A DNA stretch of 64,000 bases from positions 79,056 through 143,055 of the forward strand of contig NZ_BMHK01000009.1 of the NCBI RefSeq assembly GCF_014640675.1. The letters run 5' to 3'. This DNA is from Novosphingobium endophyticum (GTDB lineage: Bacteria > Pseudomonadota > Alphaproteobacteria > Sphingomonadales > Sphingomonadaceae). Below the pieces are notes generated by a model. It ran no database searches, was not told the origin of the DNA, and saw only the letters and a program-made list of their open reading frames with translations. A program made the translations under genes and the position numbers. This document shows, in pieces, positions 10,338-20,761 of the stretch; within the stretch, counting starts at the first letter, position 1, and every line of letters begins with the position of its first letter.

Positions 10338-11681
10338 TTAAGCGGCGAGTATCAGTGCCGGCGCCTCGATCAACTTCCTGAGGTCCTGCGCGAAGCTGGC
10401 GGCATCCCAGCCATCCACCACGCGGTGATCGCAGCTCATCGAGATATTCATCAGCTTTCGCTTTTCGACGCGCTCCGCGCCGTCGGCGCCGCGCACGAAC
10501 ATCGGGCGCTCGACGATACGGTTTGGGCCGATGATCGCCACTTCGGGACGGTTGATGACCGGCGTCGTCGCCACCCCGCCCATCGGCCCGAGCGAGGTGA
10601 TCGTCATAGTAGAGCCGGAAAGTTCCGACGGCTTTGCCGAGCCATCGCGCGCCGCCTGCGCGAGGCGCGCGATCTCGGACGCGAGTTGCCACAGATTTCG
10701 ATCCTGCGCATCGCGGATCACCGGAACCATCAGGCCCGCCGGCGTCTGTGCCGCCAGGCCCAGATGCACCGCACCATAGCGCGTCACCACGCCCGCTTCG
10801 TCATCGTAGTGCGCATTCAGCATCGGATACCGGGGCATCAGACGGCAGATCGCGGTGATGAGGAACGGCAGCATCGTCAGCTTGGGCCGGTCTCCCCGCC
10901 CCTGGTTGAGCTGCGCGCGCATCTCCTCCAGCGCGGTGACGTCATACTCCTCCACATAGGCAAAGTGCGGAATGTTGCGCTTGGAAGCCGCCATGTTCTC
11001 GGCAATGCGGCGCCGGAGGCCGATGACGCGGACCTGCTCGTCCCTGCCCTTGTGCCCGGCGGGAAGGAAGCCGCCCGCCGAATTGTAGGCAAGGAAGGCG
11101 TCAAGATCGGAATGGCGCACGCGGCCGTCCCCGACAGGACGCACTTCGGACAAGTCTATGCCCAGATCGGCGGCGCGCTTGCGCACCGCGGGGCTGGCCA
11201 TGACCTTGGCGTGGCTGCGCGCGGGTTCCTCGGCAGACTCGGGACGAACGGAGGTCGGGGGCGGGGCTTCGACGGGCTCGGCCTGAGTGGGTGCGGGTGA
11301 GGGCGCCGCCCGTGCAGGGCTTGTCGAAGCCCGCTCTAGCGCGCGCTCCACATCGCCGGCATCGGGCGTTTCGGATTCGATCCGCTCGTCGACGACTTCG
11401 GTTCTGGGCGCGGGCGCCCTGTCGCGTTCATTGCCCTCGCCCTCAACCTCGATCACCACCAGCGGCGAGCCGATGGCGACGACATCGCCCTCTTCGCCCG
11501 CGACCTCGATCACCTTGCCCGCGACGGGACTTTCCATCTCGACCGTGGCCTTGTCGGTCATCATGTCGGCAAGCCGGCCGTCTTCCTCGACCGTATCGCC
11601 GACCTTCACATGCCAGGCGACGATCTCGGCCTCGGCGATGCCTTCCCCGATATCGGGCAGGCGGAACGTATAGCGCCCCAT
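10338..11681 (-). CDS. bkdB: 2-oxoacid dehydrogenase E2 (dihydrolipoyl acyltransferase, branched-chain type)
   Basis: A 447-residue E2 core protein of a branched-chain 2-oxoacid dehydrogenase complex. Domains in order: a single lipoyl domain (lysine of MTDKATVEM near residue 44), an Ala/Pro/Glu-rich linker (about 85-155), a peripheral subunit-binding domain (VRKRAADLGIDLSEVRPVG near 165), and the catalytic acyltransferase domain ending in DHRVVDGWDAASF. It follows E1-beta by four bases. E3 (lipoamide dehydrogenase) is not in the operon and must come from elsewhere. Branched-chain rather than pyruvate specificity is inferred from the E1 subunits. Confidence 0.9.
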   Translation of the reverse strand: MGRYTFRLPDIGEGIAEAEIVAWHVKVGDTVEEDGRLADMMTDKATVEMESPVAGKVIEVAGEEGDVVAIGSPLVVIEVEGEGNERDRAPAPRTEVVDERIESETPDAGDVERALERASTSPARAAPSPAPTQAEPVEAPPPTSVRPESAEEPARSHAKVMASPAVRKRAADLGIDLSEVRPVGDGRVRHSDLDAFLAYNSAGGFLPAGHKGRDEQVRVIGLRRRIAENMAASKRNIPHFAYVEEYDVTALEEMRAQLNQGRGDRPKLTMLPFLITAICRLMPRYPMLNAHYDDEAGVVTRYGAVHLGLAAQTPAGLMVPVIRDAQDRNLWQLASEIARLAQAARDGSAKPSELSGSTMTITSLGPMGGVATTPVINRPEVAIIGPNRIVERPMFVRGADGAERVEKRKLMNISMSCDHRVVDGWDAASFAQDLRKLIEAPALILAA

Positions 11682-11685
11682 CGGA

Positions 11686-12741
11686 TCAATAACCCTTCAT
11701 CAGCCGGTCGACCGCCTCGCCGATGCGGACGGGACCGGGAAAATAGGCCCATTCGAGGCTGTGCGGATAGGGCGTGTCGAAGCCGGTGACGCGTTCGATC
11801 GGCGCCTCGAGATGATAGAAGCAATGCTCCTGCACGAGCGCGGACAATTCGGCGCCAAAGCCCGATGTGCGGGTCGCCTCATGGACGATGAGACATTTGC
11901 CCGTCTTCTCCACGGACTTTTCCACAGCCTCGATGTCGAGCGGTACGAGCGTTCGCAAATCGATGATCTCGGCATCGATACCCTTCTGCTCCAGCACCGC
12001 CTCCACGACATGGATCATTGTACCGTAGGCGAGCACGGTCATCGCGGAACCCTCCCGCACGATCCGCGCCTTGCCCAAGGGAATCGAATAGTAACCCTCC
12101 GGCACCTTGCCGCCGGGATGGTTCTTCCAGGTCTTCGAGGGGTTGTCGTAGTAGCCGTCGAAGGGGCCATTGTAGATGCGCTTGGGCTCGAAGAAGATGA
12201 CCGGATCGTTGTCCTCGATCGCGGCGATCAGCAGACCCTTGGCATCGTGCGGCGTTGACGGGATCACCGTTTTCAGGCCTGCCACATGCGTGAACAAGGC
12301 CTCCGGGCTCTGGCTGTGAGTCTGCCCCCCGAAGATGCCGCCGCCGAAGGGCGAGCGGAGGGTGATCGGTGCGGTGAACTCGCCGGCAGAGCGATAGCGC
12401 AGCCGCGCCGCTTCGGAAATGAGCTGATCGAGCCCCGGATAGATATAGTCCGCGAACTGGATTTCGGGCACAGGCCTCAGGCCATAGGCGGCCATTCCCA
12501 CCGCCGCGCCGACGATGCCGCATTCGTTGATCGGCGAATCGAACACGCGGTTTTTGCCGTACTTGTCCTGCAGCCCGGCAGTGGCGCGGAACACGCCGCC
12601 GAAATAACCTACGTCCTCGCCCAGGATCACCACGTCCGGATCGCGCGCCATCATCGTGTCGAGCGCCTCGTTGATCGCCTCGATCATATTGATCGAACGG
12701 GTGGGCGCATCGTGAAGGCTTACGGGTTCTTCTTCGAGCAT
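11686..12741 (-). CDS. bkdA2: 2-oxoacid dehydrogenase E1 beta subunit (branched-chain type)
   Basis: A 351-residue E1-beta subunit that, with E1-alpha, decarboxylates branched-chain 2-oxoacids. Motifs include INEALDTMMARDPDVVILGEDVG near residue 20, FADYIYPGLDQLISEAARLRYRS near 110 and the PFGGGIFGGQTHSQSPE loop near 145. The frame is open to 12768, overlapping E1-alpha, but the ATG at 12741 has a GGAG site at 8 bases (within the E1-alpha stop region) and gives the usual length. It sits between E1-alpha and E2. Confidence 0.92.
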   Translation of the reverse strand: MLEEEPVSLHDAPTRSINMIEAINEALDTMMARDPDVVILGEDVGYFGGVFRATAGLQDKYGKNRVFDSPINECGIVGAAVGMAAYGLRPVPEIQFADYIYPGLDQLISEAARLRYRSAGEFTAPITLRSPFGGGIFGGQTHSQSPEALFTHVAGLKTVIPSTPHDAKGLLIAAIEDNDPVIFFEPKRIYNGPFDGYYDNPSKTWKNHPGGKVPEGYYSIPLGKARIVREGSAMTVLAYGTMIHVVEAVLEQKGIDAEIIDLRTLVPLDIEAVEKSVEKTGKCLIVHEATRTSGFGAELSALVQEHCFYHLEAPIERVTGFDTPYPHSLEWAYFPGPVRIGEAVDRLMKGY

Positions 12742-12746
12742 TGCCC

Positions 12747-14051
12747 CTACTCCTTCCACTCGGGCCATTTCGTCTGGCGCTCGCGGATGGCCTGTTCGGC
12801 CTGCTCCTGCAGATGCCAGGGAAGCTCCTCGAAGACGTCCTCGAACATGGTGTGGAACGGATGGTGGAAGCCGTGGCCGAGAATGCCGTTCTTCTCCGCC
12901 TCCTTGGTTGCCGCCCTGACTTCCTCGGCCAGTTCGCGGTCCATTTCGGCATGACGGTCATCCGACCATTCACCCAGCGCGATCAGGTGCGCCTTGAGAC
13001 GCGAGATCGGGTCACCCAGCGGCCATTCCTCGCGCTCCTGCGCCGAGCGGTAGGCGGCCGGATCATCGGAGGTCGAATGCCCCTCGGCGCGATAGGTGAA
13101 ATGCTCGATGAGGGTCGGCCCCAGGTTGGCACGGGCACGGTTGGCCGCCCATTCCATCGCGGCATAGACGGCCAGCGTGTCGTTGCCGTCGACGCGCAGG
13201 CCGGCAATGCCATAGCCGACGGCGCGCGCGGCAAAGGTCGTGCGCTCGCCCCCCGCAAAGCCGGAGAAGCTCGAGATCGCCCACTGGTTGTTGACGATGT
13301 TGAGCACGACCGGCGCGTTGTAGACCGCGGCGAAAGTCATCGCCGCGTGAAAATCGCCTTCCGCGCTCGATCCTTCACCGATGAAACTGGTCGCGATGCG
13401 CGTGTCCCCCTTGATCGCGCTCGCCATCGACCAGCCGACCGCCTGGGGGAACTGGGTGGCCAAGTTGCCGGAGATGGTGAAGAAACCATAGTCGCGGGCC
13501 GAATACATGATCGGAAGCTGGCGGCCCTTCAGCCGGTCGGCGCGATTGGAATAGATCTGGTTGATCATGTCGACGAGCGGATATCCGCGCGCGATCAGGA
13601 TGCCCTGCTGGCGATAGCTGGGAAAGACCATGTCGTCGTCGGCAAGGGCATGGGCGCAGGCGACCGAGATCGCCTCCTCGCCGGTGGACTTCATGTAAAA
13701 GCTGGTCTTGCCCTGTCGCTGGCCGCGATACATGCGATCGTCGAACGCGCGAGTGAGCGCCATGGTGCGCAGCATGCGGCGCAGCGTTTCCGGATCAAGA
13801 TTCGGATTCCACGGGCCGACTGCGCTACCCTCATCGTCCAGAACGCGGATCAGGTCGGTCGTGAGCGGCCAGGTCTCCCGCGCCTCACAGGCTTCGTCGG
13901 GGCGCGGCTGCCTGCCGGCTTCGGGTATATCGAGGTGCGAGTAATCCACCGTGTCGCCGGGCCGGTACCTCGGTTCGGGGACGTAAAGCTCCAGCGGCGG
14001 CAGGTTGCCGCGCGGCTTTCCGGTTCGGACTGGACCTTCGCCCATCTCCAT
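12747..14051 (-). CDS. bkdA1: 2-oxoacid dehydrogenase E1 alpha subunit (branched-chain type)
   Basis: A 434-residue E1-alpha subunit. It has the N-terminal extension typical of bacterial BCKDH E1-alpha (PLELYVPEPRYRPGDTVDYSHL), the LTRAFDDRMYRGQRQGKTSFYM segment near residue 113, and the thiamine-diphosphate GEGSSAEGDFHAAMTFAAVYNAPVV-type site near 230. The phosphorylation-loop-like YRAEGHSTSDDP stretch is also present. A GGGAGAG site precedes the ATG. It is the first gene of a three-gene operon with a clear promoter upstream. The complex oxidises valine-, leucine- and isoleucine-derived oxoacids. Confidence 0.92.
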   Translation of the reverse strand: MEMGEGPVRTGKPRGNLPPLELYVPEPRYRPGDTVDYSHLDIPEAGRQPRPDEACEARETWPLTTDLIRVLDDEGSAVGPWNPNLDPETLRRMLRTMALTRAFDDRMYRGQRQGKTSFYMKSTGEEAISVACAHALADDDMVFPSYRQQGILIARGYPLVDMINQIYSNRADRLKGRQLPIMYSARDYGFFTISGNLATQFPQAVGWSMASAIKGDTRIATSFIGEGSSAEGDFHAAMTFAAVYNAPVVLNIVNNQWAISSFSGFAGGERTTFAARAVGYGIAGLRVDGNDTLAVYAAMEWAANRARANLGPTLIEHFTYRAEGHSTSDDPAAYRSAQEREEWPLGDPISRLKAHLIALGEWSDDRHAEMDRELAEEVRAATKEAEKNGILGHGFHHPFHTMFEDVFEELPWHLQEQAEQAIRERQTKWPEWKE

Positions 14052-14114
14052 GTTCTCTCCCGCCAGTTTCGGGCCGTGAGAACTCTACGCCATCCGGATC
14101 GGATGCGGATAAAA

Positions 14115-14144
14115 ATTCTACGGTTCGGTCATTTTATTTCTCAA
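14115..14144 (-). promoter_or_regulatory. Predicted promoter of the bkd operon
   Basis: In a short AT-rich stretch, TTGAGA (14144-14139) and TAGAAT (14120-14115) on the minus strand are separated by 18 bases. The start would be near 14108, leaving a leader of about 57 bases. It lies just beyond the thyA stop. Confidence 0.55.
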
Positions 14145-14158
14145 TTCGGTAATGTCAA

Positions 14159-15124
14159 TCACACCGCCACGGGTGCGGCGATATGCGCCTGGGGGGCGTA
14201 TCCGGAAACCTCGAAGTCCTCGATCCGGTAATCGAAGATCGTTTCGGGCCGGCGGACGATCCCCAGGCGCGCCTCGCCTTCCGGCACCCGCGACAGCTGT
14301 TCTTCGACGAGCGCCCCGTGGTTCAGGTAGAGATGGACATCTCCCCCGGTCCAAACGGCCTCACCCGGTTCGAGGTTGCATTGCTGCGCGAACATGCGCG
14401 TCAACAGCGCGAGCGACCACATGTTGAAGGCAAAGCCGAGCCCCAGATCGCAACTGCGCTGATAGAGCAGACCCGAGAGCCGTCCGTTCGCGACGTGGAA
14501 CTGATAGGTCTTGTGGCACGGCGGCAGCGCCATGGCGTCGAGTTCGGCGACGTTCCAGCCCTCGATGATATGGCGGCGGCTGCCGGGGTTCGCCTTGAGG
14601 CTCCCGACGACTTCTGCAACCTGGTCGATCCCTTTCTCGCGGCGGCGGAACAGCCCATCGCCCGCCGCTTCATATACCGGCCAGTCGACCCACTGCTTGC
14701 CATAGACCGGCCCCAGATCGCCCCATCGGGCCGCGAATTCCGCATCCGCGACGATACGGTCGGAGAATTCCTCGCGCGAAATCGACTCGCCTGTCTCGCG
14801 CCGGTAGCGGTCGAGCGGCCAGTCCGTCCAGATCTGCACGCCCTGCGCGCAGAGGGAGCGAATGTTGGTGTCCCCGGTCAGGAACCACAACAGTTCGCGC
14901 GTCGCCGTCTTCCAGTAGACCCGCTTGGTCGTGAGCAGGGGCATGGCTCCGCCCGCAAGATCGAAACGGATCGTCGCCCCGAAGACCGAGCGCGTGCCGA
15001 CGCCGGTACGGTCAACCCGCTCGTCTCCTTGCTCCCAGATATGGCGCATGAGGTCGAGATATTGCCATTCCCAGTGGTCGCGGCCGGGGGCAATCGAAGG
15101 GTATCCAGGCAGAGTCGCGGTCAT
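14159..15124 (-). CDS. thyA: Thymidylate synthase
   Basis: A 321-residue ThyA, which methylates dUMP to dTMP with methylenetetrahydrofolate. The DRTGVGTRSVFG motif near residue 38, the WFLTGDTNI region and the catalytic cysteine in ALPPCHKTYQF near 203 are present, followed by the LYQRSCDLGLGFAFN dUMP-binding segment. The protein is longer than the 264-residue E. coli type because of an insertion near residues 100-160, a common variant. The frame is open to 15301, but the ATG at 15124 gives the normal N-terminus. It is a single gene, tail to head with the bkd promoter. Confidence 0.95.
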   Translation of the reverse strand: MTATLPGYPSIAPGRDHWEWQYLDLMRHIWEQGDERVDRTGVGTRSVFGATIRFDLAGGAMPLLTTKRVYWKTATRELLWFLTGDTNIRSLCAQGVQIWTDWPLDRYRRETGESISREEFSDRIVADAEFAARWGDLGPVYGKQWVDWPVYEAAGDGLFRRREKGIDQVAEVVGSLKANPGSRRHIIEGWNVAELDAMALPPCHKTYQFHVANGRLSGLLYQRSCDLGLGFAFNMWSLALLTRMFAQQCNLEPGEAVWTGGDVHLYLNHGALVEEQLSRVPEGEARLGIVRRPETIFDYRIEDFEVSGYAPQAHIAAPVAV

Positions 15125-15342
15125 GCGGCGAAACCTAGCCCCGCCAGGCACGAACGGGAAGAACCCTGCGGGAATACCTGTGGTTGCCGACCTGCAAGGT
15201 TGGGTGGACACCTTCGGAGCGAACGGCCTCCACTTTGGGCGGCAGCCCGCTGGAACTCCCGAAGGATGGGAAATTTGGGGGTATCGTCCTCGTGCAACCA
15301 TACGGCGTCGGACTGGTTGGTGACTCGTGCAGGAGGAACATC

Positions 15343-15900
15343 ATGAGCTATGCGCGATTTTCCGCGATGATCGCTACCTCGGTGTTGGCGATGTTCGGGG
15401 TGATGTACCTGAACACCTATGCGCTGGATCACGCTGAGTACAGTCAGACGCGCGCCTGGATGGCCTTGGTCATGGGCGCCTCCATGGCGTTCATCATGAT
15501 CGCGTTCATGTGGCGCATGTACCCGAACCGCCGCGCGAATGTGGGCATCCTTGCGGGCACGGCCCTCGTGTTCGCCGGCGCGCTCTGGCTGGTAAGAAGC
15601 CAGGAGACGGTCGAGGACGTCAGTTACATGAAAGCGATGATCCCGCACCATTCGATCGCCATCATGACCAGTGAGCGCGCGCACATCCGGGATCCCCAGG
15701 TTCGCCGACTTGCCGACAGGATCATCGATGCGCAAGTCCGCGAGATCGCGGAGATGAAGCGCATGATCGCCAGACTGGAGAAGCGCCCGGTGCCGGAAGG
15801 CGCACCGGCCCTGCCGTCCTACCGCGACAGAGGCGTGGCACCCCCGGCGGGAGAAACGGATAAGACCGCCGGCGTGGATACCCTCCAACCGGTCCAATGA
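15343..15900 (+). CDS. DUF305 domain membrane protein
   Basis: A 185-residue protein with three membrane segments (about residues 8-26, 38-57 and 68-84) followed by a DUF305 domain. The DUF305 core YMKAMIPHHSIAIMTSERAHIRDPQVRRLADRI is near residues 93-128, with the HH pair that may bind metal. A short proline-rich tail follows. The start has a strong AGGAGGAAC site. DUF305 proteins are often linked to copper or other metal stress, but no metal gene is adjacent, so no function is claimed. It is monocistronic. Confidence 0.85.
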   Translation: MSYARFSAMIATSVLAMFGVMYLNTYALDHAEYSQTRAWMALVMGASMAFIMIAFMWRMYPNRRANVGILAGTALVFAGALWLVRSQETVEDVSYMKAMIPHHSIAIMTSERAHIRDPQVRRLADRIIDAQVREIAEMKRMIARLEKRPVPEGAPALPSYRDRGVAPPAGETDKTAGVDTLQPVQ

Positions 15901-16011
15901 CATCCGCAACATCGGCGTCCTGAAAATGCTACCGAATTGGTTTGAATGACGAGGAGCGGATACTCGCGACACACCGCCGACAATATACCGCATGAAACTC
16001 CGATTGGCCCC

Positions 16012-16040
16012 TTGCCACCTCCTGAATCGCTCTCTATAGG
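16012..16040 (+). promoter_or_regulatory. Predicted promoter of tRNA-Pro
   Basis: TTGCCA (16012-16017) and TATAGG (16035-16040) are separated by 17 bases, with the tRNA starting about 36 bases after the expected transcription start. Confidence 0.55.
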
Positions 16041-16082
16041 CGCGCTCCTGCCTCGGGCCGCTTTCACGGCGGCGCGACCGGT

Positions 16083-16159
16083 CGGGGAGTAGCTCAGCCT
16101 GGTAGAGCACTGTCTTCGGGAGGCAGGGGCCGGAGGTTCGAATCCTCTCTCCCCGACCA
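16083..16159 (+). tRNA. tRNA-Pro (CGG)
   Basis: A 77-nt cloverleaf: acceptor CGGGGAG pairs with CTCCCCG, the anticodon loop TTCGGGA carries CGG, the T-arm reads GGTTCGAATCC, and CCA is encoded. Its own promoter is readable upstream. Confidence 0.96.
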
Positions 16160-16218
16160 TTTTACCATTCGATTGTCCGAGAATGCGTTGATTTGCCCCG
16201 GCGCAACCTGCGCAGTTC

Positions 16219-16698
<480 letters not shown>

Positions 16699-16714
16699 GG
16701 GACTCCCGCCAGGT

Positions 16715-17002
16715 TCAGCCCGCGGCGTTGCCGGGGAAGTCGGAACGGCGGAACAGGGCGCGGATCTCGCCGACGGTGAGCCGGTGATCGCCGCCCTTCT
16801 GGATGGCATAGTCCACCTGTTTCTCTTCGGGCAGGTCCATCACGAAATCGACCAGTTCGGCCAGCGTCCCGCGGCGGATGGTCTTGAACCGGTGGAACAG
16901 GCCGCCTCCGTCGGCGCATTTGTGCAATTCCGCGGTATCGTTCCAGCCATAGCCCGACGCAGCACCCGGTTCGCCGTGAAACGTGGAGGGGTTGTCGCTC
17001 AT
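16715..17002 (-). CDS. Conserved-looking small protein upstream of gpx
   Basis: A 95-residue soluble protein of no recognised family. It has an acidic/aromatic N-terminus (GYGWNDTAELHKCAD), a basic middle (FHRFKTIRRGTLAELVDFVMDLPEEKQ) that looks helical, and an AIQKGGDHRLTVGEIRALFRR segment. It holds one cysteine and no membrane segment. The ATG has a GAAAGGA site. It precedes gpx by 16 bases, so a link to peroxide stress is possible but not shown. Confidence 0.7.
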   Translation of the reverse strand: MSDNPSTFHGEPGAASGYGWNDTAELHKCADGGGLFHRFKTIRRGTLAELVDFVMDLPEEKQVDYAIQKGGDHRLTVGEIRALFRRSDFPGNAAG

Positions 17003-17102
17003 TGCGTGGTCCTTTCGCAGTTCCTCGTCTCGTTTCCAACTTGGGCATTTACCGCCCCGAAATCAACGAGGTTCCCGCGCGCGTTCCTGGTCGGGCCGCA
17101 AA

Positions 17103-17810
17103 CTAGAGCACGCCGTCGTGAAGCCGCACGACGCGGTCCATCGCCAGGGCCAGCCGCTCGTTATGGGTGGCGACGAGCGCGGCGCTGCCCTCCCCCCGCA
17201 CGAGTTCGAGGAACTGGGCGAAGACCTTGTCGGCGGTGGCTTCGTCCAGGTTCCCGGTGGGCTCGTCCGCCAGCACCAGACGCGGGCGGTTGGCAAGCGC
17301 GCGGGCGACAGCGACGCGCTGCTGTTCTCCGCCGGAAAGCTTGCTCGGCCGGTGTTCGAGTCGCTCGCCCAGGCCAAGCGCGTCGAGCAGTTCCTTCGCC
17401 CGCGCTTCGCAGTCGGCGCGCGGCTTGCCGGTGATGAGCTGCGGCAGGACTACGTTCTCGATGGCGTTGAAGTCCGGCAGCAGGTGGTGGAACTGGTAGA
17501 CGAAGCCGATGTGGTCGCGCCGCACCGCCGCGCGCTGGTCCTTGCCCAGTTTCGAGGCGTCGACCCCGGCGATCTCGATCAATCCGCCGAAACCGCCTTC
17601 GAGCAGCCCGATCGCCTGCAGCATGGTCGACTTGCCCGAACCCGAAGGACCCAGCAGCGCGACGATCTCACCGGGATGAACGACAAGATCCACGCCGCGC
17701 AGGACGTCGATGGTGACGCCGCCCTGTTCGAAACTGCGGGTAAGCTTTTCGAGGCGCACCACGGGGTCGATGACGGCGGGTTCCACGATGGCGGGGCCGG
17801 TTTCACTCAT
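17103..17810 (-). CDS. lolD: Lipoprotein-releasing ABC transporter ATPase LolD
   Basis: A 235-residue ABC ATPase of the LolD/MacB class that powers release of outer-membrane lipoproteins from the inner membrane. Walker [10 protein letters not shown] is near residue 54, the Q-loop is in [19 protein letters not shown], the signature [15 protein letters not shown] near 160, and Walker [14 protein letters not shown] follows. Its start overlaps the end of the permease gene by 8 bases. Confidence 0.95.
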   Translation of the reverse strand: MSETGPAIVEPAVIDPVVRLEKLTRSFEQGGVTIDVLRGVDLVVHPGEIVALLGPSGSGKSTMLQAIGLLEGGFGGLIEIAGVDASKLGKDQRAAVRRDHIGFVYQFHHLLPDFNAIENVVLPQLITGKPRADCEARAKELLDALGLGERLEHRPSKLSGGEQQRVAVARALANRPRLVLADEPTGNLDEATADKVFAQFLELVRGEGSAALVATHNERLALAMDRVVRLHDGVL

Positions 17811-19044
17811 AGCGCAGGACCTGCACGGGATCGGTGCTCGCCGCCTTGAAGGCGGGATAGAGCGTGGCGAGGAAGCTGAAGACGAGCGCCATCACGCTGA
17901 TCACGGTTATCTCCACGGGGTCAGAGCGCGCCGGCAGTTCGGTGAGGAAGCGGATCGAGGGATCCCACAGGTTCTGGCCGGTAACGATCTCGACCAGGCG
18001 GACGATCGGCTGCCGGAAGTACAGGAACACGAACCCCAGGATCAGCCCCGCCACGGTGCCCAGCGCCCCGATGCAGAAGCCGGTCGTCACGAAGACCTTG
18101 AGCAACGAGCGGCGCGTCGCGCCCATGGTGCGCAGGATCGCGATGTCGCGCGTCTTGGCACGCACCAGCATAATCAGCGAGGACAGGATGTTGAACACCG
18201 CGACAAGAACAATGATCGAGAGCACCACGAACATCGCCACGCGTTCCACCGCCAGCGCCTCGAACAGCGTTGAATTGATCGTCTTCCAGTCGGTGACCAC
18301 CGCCTGCCCGGCCAGCTTGCGTTCGAGCGGGGCCAGAATCTGGTCGACGCGGTCGGGGTCGGTTGTGGTCAGCTCGATCATGCCCACCGTATCGCCCGTC
18401 AGCAGCAGCGTCTGTGCGTCCTTCATCGGCATGACCACGAAAGCCTTGTCGTAGTCGTAGACCCCGATCTCGAAGATCGCGGCGACGCGGTAGGCGATCT
18501 GGCGTGGCACGGTGCCGAAAGGGGTCGAGCGCCCTTGCGGGTTGATGACCGTGATCATGTCGCCGATCTGGGCGCCGAGATTCTGCGCAAGCTGAGAGCC
18601 TATCGCGACGTTGTTGGCATCTGGGCGCAGTTCAGCGAGGCTCCCCGCCTTCACCTTGTTGCGCAGGCGGCCGATGTCCTCCGCCGTATTGCCGCGCACC
18701 AGAATCGCCTCGACCCGGCCGTTGAAGCTGGCGAGCAGCGGCTGTTCGATCAGCGGCGAGGCGCGCGTGACACCGGGTGTCTCTCGCACGTCCCTGAGAA
18801 CCTGCTGCCAGTTGTCCAGCCGGCCGCCATAGGCCTGGATGATCGCATGGCCGTTGAGGCCCACGATCTTGTCGAACAGCTCGGCGCGAAAGCCGTTCAT
18901 TACGCTCATGACGATGACCAGCGCGGCAACGCCCAGCATGACCGCGGCCAGGCTGATGCCGGCGACGAGCGCGATGAAACGCTCACCCTTGCCGGGCAGC
19001 ATGTAGCGCTTGGCGATGGTCCATTCGAAGGGAGAAAGGATCAA
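17803..19044 (-). CDS. lolC: Lipoprotein-releasing permease LolC/E
   Basis: A 413-residue FtsX-type permease with one N-terminal membrane segment (about 24-46), a periplasmic domain of about 200 residues, and three C-terminal membrane segments. The N-terminal [51 protein letters not shown] pattern is typical of LolC/LolE. Alphaproteobacteria usually carry a single such permease (sometimes named LolF) acting as a homodimer with LolD, which fits a two-gene operon here. Confidence 0.93.
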   Translation of the reverse strand: MILSPFEWTIAKRYMLPGKGERFIALVAGISLAAVMLGVAALVIVMSVMNGFRAELFDKIVGLNGHAIIQAYGGRLDNWQQVLRDVRETPGVTRASPLIEQPLLASFNGRVEAILVRGNTAEDIGRLRNKVKAGSLAELRPDANNVAIGSQLAQNLGAQIGDMITVINPQGRSTPFGTVPRQIAYRVAAIFEIGVYDYDKAFVVMPMKDAQTLLLTGDTVGMIELTTTDPDRVDQILAPLERKLAGQAVVTDWKTINSTLFEALAVERVAMFVVLSIIVLVAVFNILSSLIMLVRAKTRDIAILRTMGATRRSLLKVFVTTGFCIGALGTVAGLILGFVFLYFRQPIVRLVEIVTGQNLWDPSIRFLTELPARSDPVEITVISVMALVFSFLATLYPAFKAASTDPVQVLRYE

Positions 19045-19434
19045 GCGGTGGGTCCGTCTCTGATCGTAGCAGGATTATGTCCATGGCATTAGGGGCAGGA
19101 ACGCGGGCTGGCAAGCCGAGAGCTGGGCAAGCCTTTGCGCCGCGAACGGCCGTCCGGGCAGCTTTCCCGGTTGAGGAAGCGTTTGAAATTGAACGCGATG
19201 TTCCGGTTCACTTTCGCCCAAGACGGGAAAGAAGGGACGCGACGAGGCCACAGTCCCCGATGGATCCGCCCGGAAGCATTCCCTCCCTACCCCATGATCT
19301 TCGGCATCGCGCCGCACCTTTCAAACTGTTGCCCGCTGCGCGTTTCGGTTGACCGGGCACGAATGAGGTGAAATCGGTACCGAGGGTTCAGGCGACTATC
19401 GCACCATGCGACAAGCGAGAGAGGCACAGGATCA
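19045..19434. other. 390-bp gap between lolC and the orphan kinase
   Basis: Divergent upstream regions of lolC (minus) and the histidine kinase gene (plus). Short frames exist on both strands but they are rich in Arg/Pro/Ser, lack ribosome-binding sites and match no family. No promoter stands out. It presumably holds both promoters. Confidence 0.5.
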
Positions 19435-20727
19435 GTGGGACGTCCAATTCCCCGCCGCTTCGCGGTTCACGTGGCGATTATCTTTCTGGTCCTGGGAAGC
19501 GTGCAACTCGCCGCAAGCCTGATCTTCTATCAGTCCATAGACCGACAGACGCTGAGAGAAGACCATGCGCGGCGCGTGGCCGAGTTGCTTGTCGTCAGTG
19601 ACAGGGTACATGCACTCACCCCCGCCCGGACAAGCCCGATCATGAGCACGCGCCATCTTACCGCCGAAGTGGCGTCACGCCCGTCCGTGCGGACACTCCC
19701 GACGGATGATACGCTCAAGGGGATTGCGAGCAAGATCGTCGAGTGGGAGCCGTCTCTTTCGAACCGTTCGCTCCGACTTGCCGCAGCCACCACGCCGGCC
19801 GGGGAAAAGGACCTGATCGGCTCGATCAGGCTGACCGACGGGAACTGGCTGAACTTTCGGTCCGAGGACTTTACATCGATGTGGCCGGTGGCCTTGCGGG
19901 CAACCGCACTGACCTTTGCTACCGCGGTCGCGTGTCTGACCGTGGGCCTGGTCGTGCTCCACCTGATGGCACAGCCCTTGCGCCGAATTGCCGATGCGGC
20001 CGAGGCGATCGGCCAGGGCCGCTATGTGTCGATCAACGAACGCGGCTCCCGGGATCTGCGCGAGCTGGCTCACGCCATGAACGTCATGCAGGAGCGGATT
20101 GCCCGGCTGTTGCAGGATCAGGCCAAGACATTCGAAGCGATAAGCCACGATCTGCGCACGCCCTTGTCACGACAAAAGGTGGCGGCCGAGTTGATCGACG
20201 ACGAGGAACTCGCCGGCATGATCCTTGCCAGCGTCGACGAGATGGAGGCCTTGCTGGCGTCGCTGCAGAAGTTTCTCCGCGCCCAGCACCTTTCCGCTTC
20301 CCCTGAGAAGGTCGAGCTTGTTCCGTTCCTCCGGGATGTCGTGGCCGAGTTTGGAGAGAAAGTGGAATTTGCAGCCGGCAGCGAGCCTGCCGTTCGCACC
20401 TTCCGCGAGCCGCTTGCTCTCGCCGTTCTGGCGCTCGTCGAAAACGCGATCCAGTTCGGTGATAAGGCAAGGCTCTCCCTTCAGCGCAACGACGGCGGTT
20501 GGGAAATCGCCGTCGAAGACGACGGCCCCGGAATTCCGCCGGATTACTTCGACGCCATCCTCGATCCCTTCTTCCGCATGGATGAAGCAAGGCAGCGCGA
20601 CACCAAAGGATTCGGCCTGGGCATTCCTACCGCGCACAGGTTGATGATGCGGTTCAACGGCGGGCTTTCCTTCGCCCGTTCGGCAGCGGGCGGCTTGATA
20701 GCACGGCTGAGTGTGCCCGCCGCCTGA
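19435..20727 (+). CDS. Orphan sensor histidine kinase
   Basis: A 430-residue membrane kinase: membrane segment at about 14-33, periplasmic sensor of about 125 residues, second membrane segment at about 158-180, HAMP (QPLRRIADAAEAIGQGRY), HisKA with histidine in AISHDLRTPLSR near 239, and HATPase with VENAIQFGD, EDDGPGIPPD and GFGLGIPTA boxes. All catalytic boxes look intact. It starts with GTG and has no adjacent response regulator. Its periplasmic domain (EWEPSLSNRSLRL, then IGSIRLTDGNWLNF) resembles that of the kinase at 24251-25576 (EIEPDLALADLEL, IGGSLQLPDRSVLKF), so the two are probably paralogs. Confidence 0.88.
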   Translation: MGRPIPRRFAVHVAIIFLVLGSVQLAASLIFYQSIDRQTLREDHARRVAELLVVSDRVHALTPARTSPIMSTRHLTAEVASRPSVRTLPTDDTLKGIASKIVEWEPSLSNRSLRLAAATTPAGEKDLIGSIRLTDGNWLNFRSEDFTSMWPVALRATALTFATAVACLTVGLVVLHLMAQPLRRIADAAEAIGQGRYVSINERGSRDLRELAHAMNVMQERIARLLQDQAKTFEAISHDLRTPLSRQKVAAELIDDEELAGMILASVDEMEALLASLQKFLRAQHLSASPEKVELVPFLRDVVAEFGEKVEFAAGSEPAVRTFREPLALAVLALVENAIQFGDKARLSLQRNDGGWEIAVEDDGPGIPPDYFDAILDPFFRMDEARQRDTKGFGLGIPTAHRLMMRFNGGLSFARSAAGGLIARLSVPAA

Positions 20728-20761
20728 TCCGGGGGAACGTCACCGCTTCAGGGTAGCAAGC

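Noticed and set aside
12741..14231. 496-residue open frame on the plus strand
   Set aside because: Antisense to E1-alpha of the bkd complex, which has full motifs.
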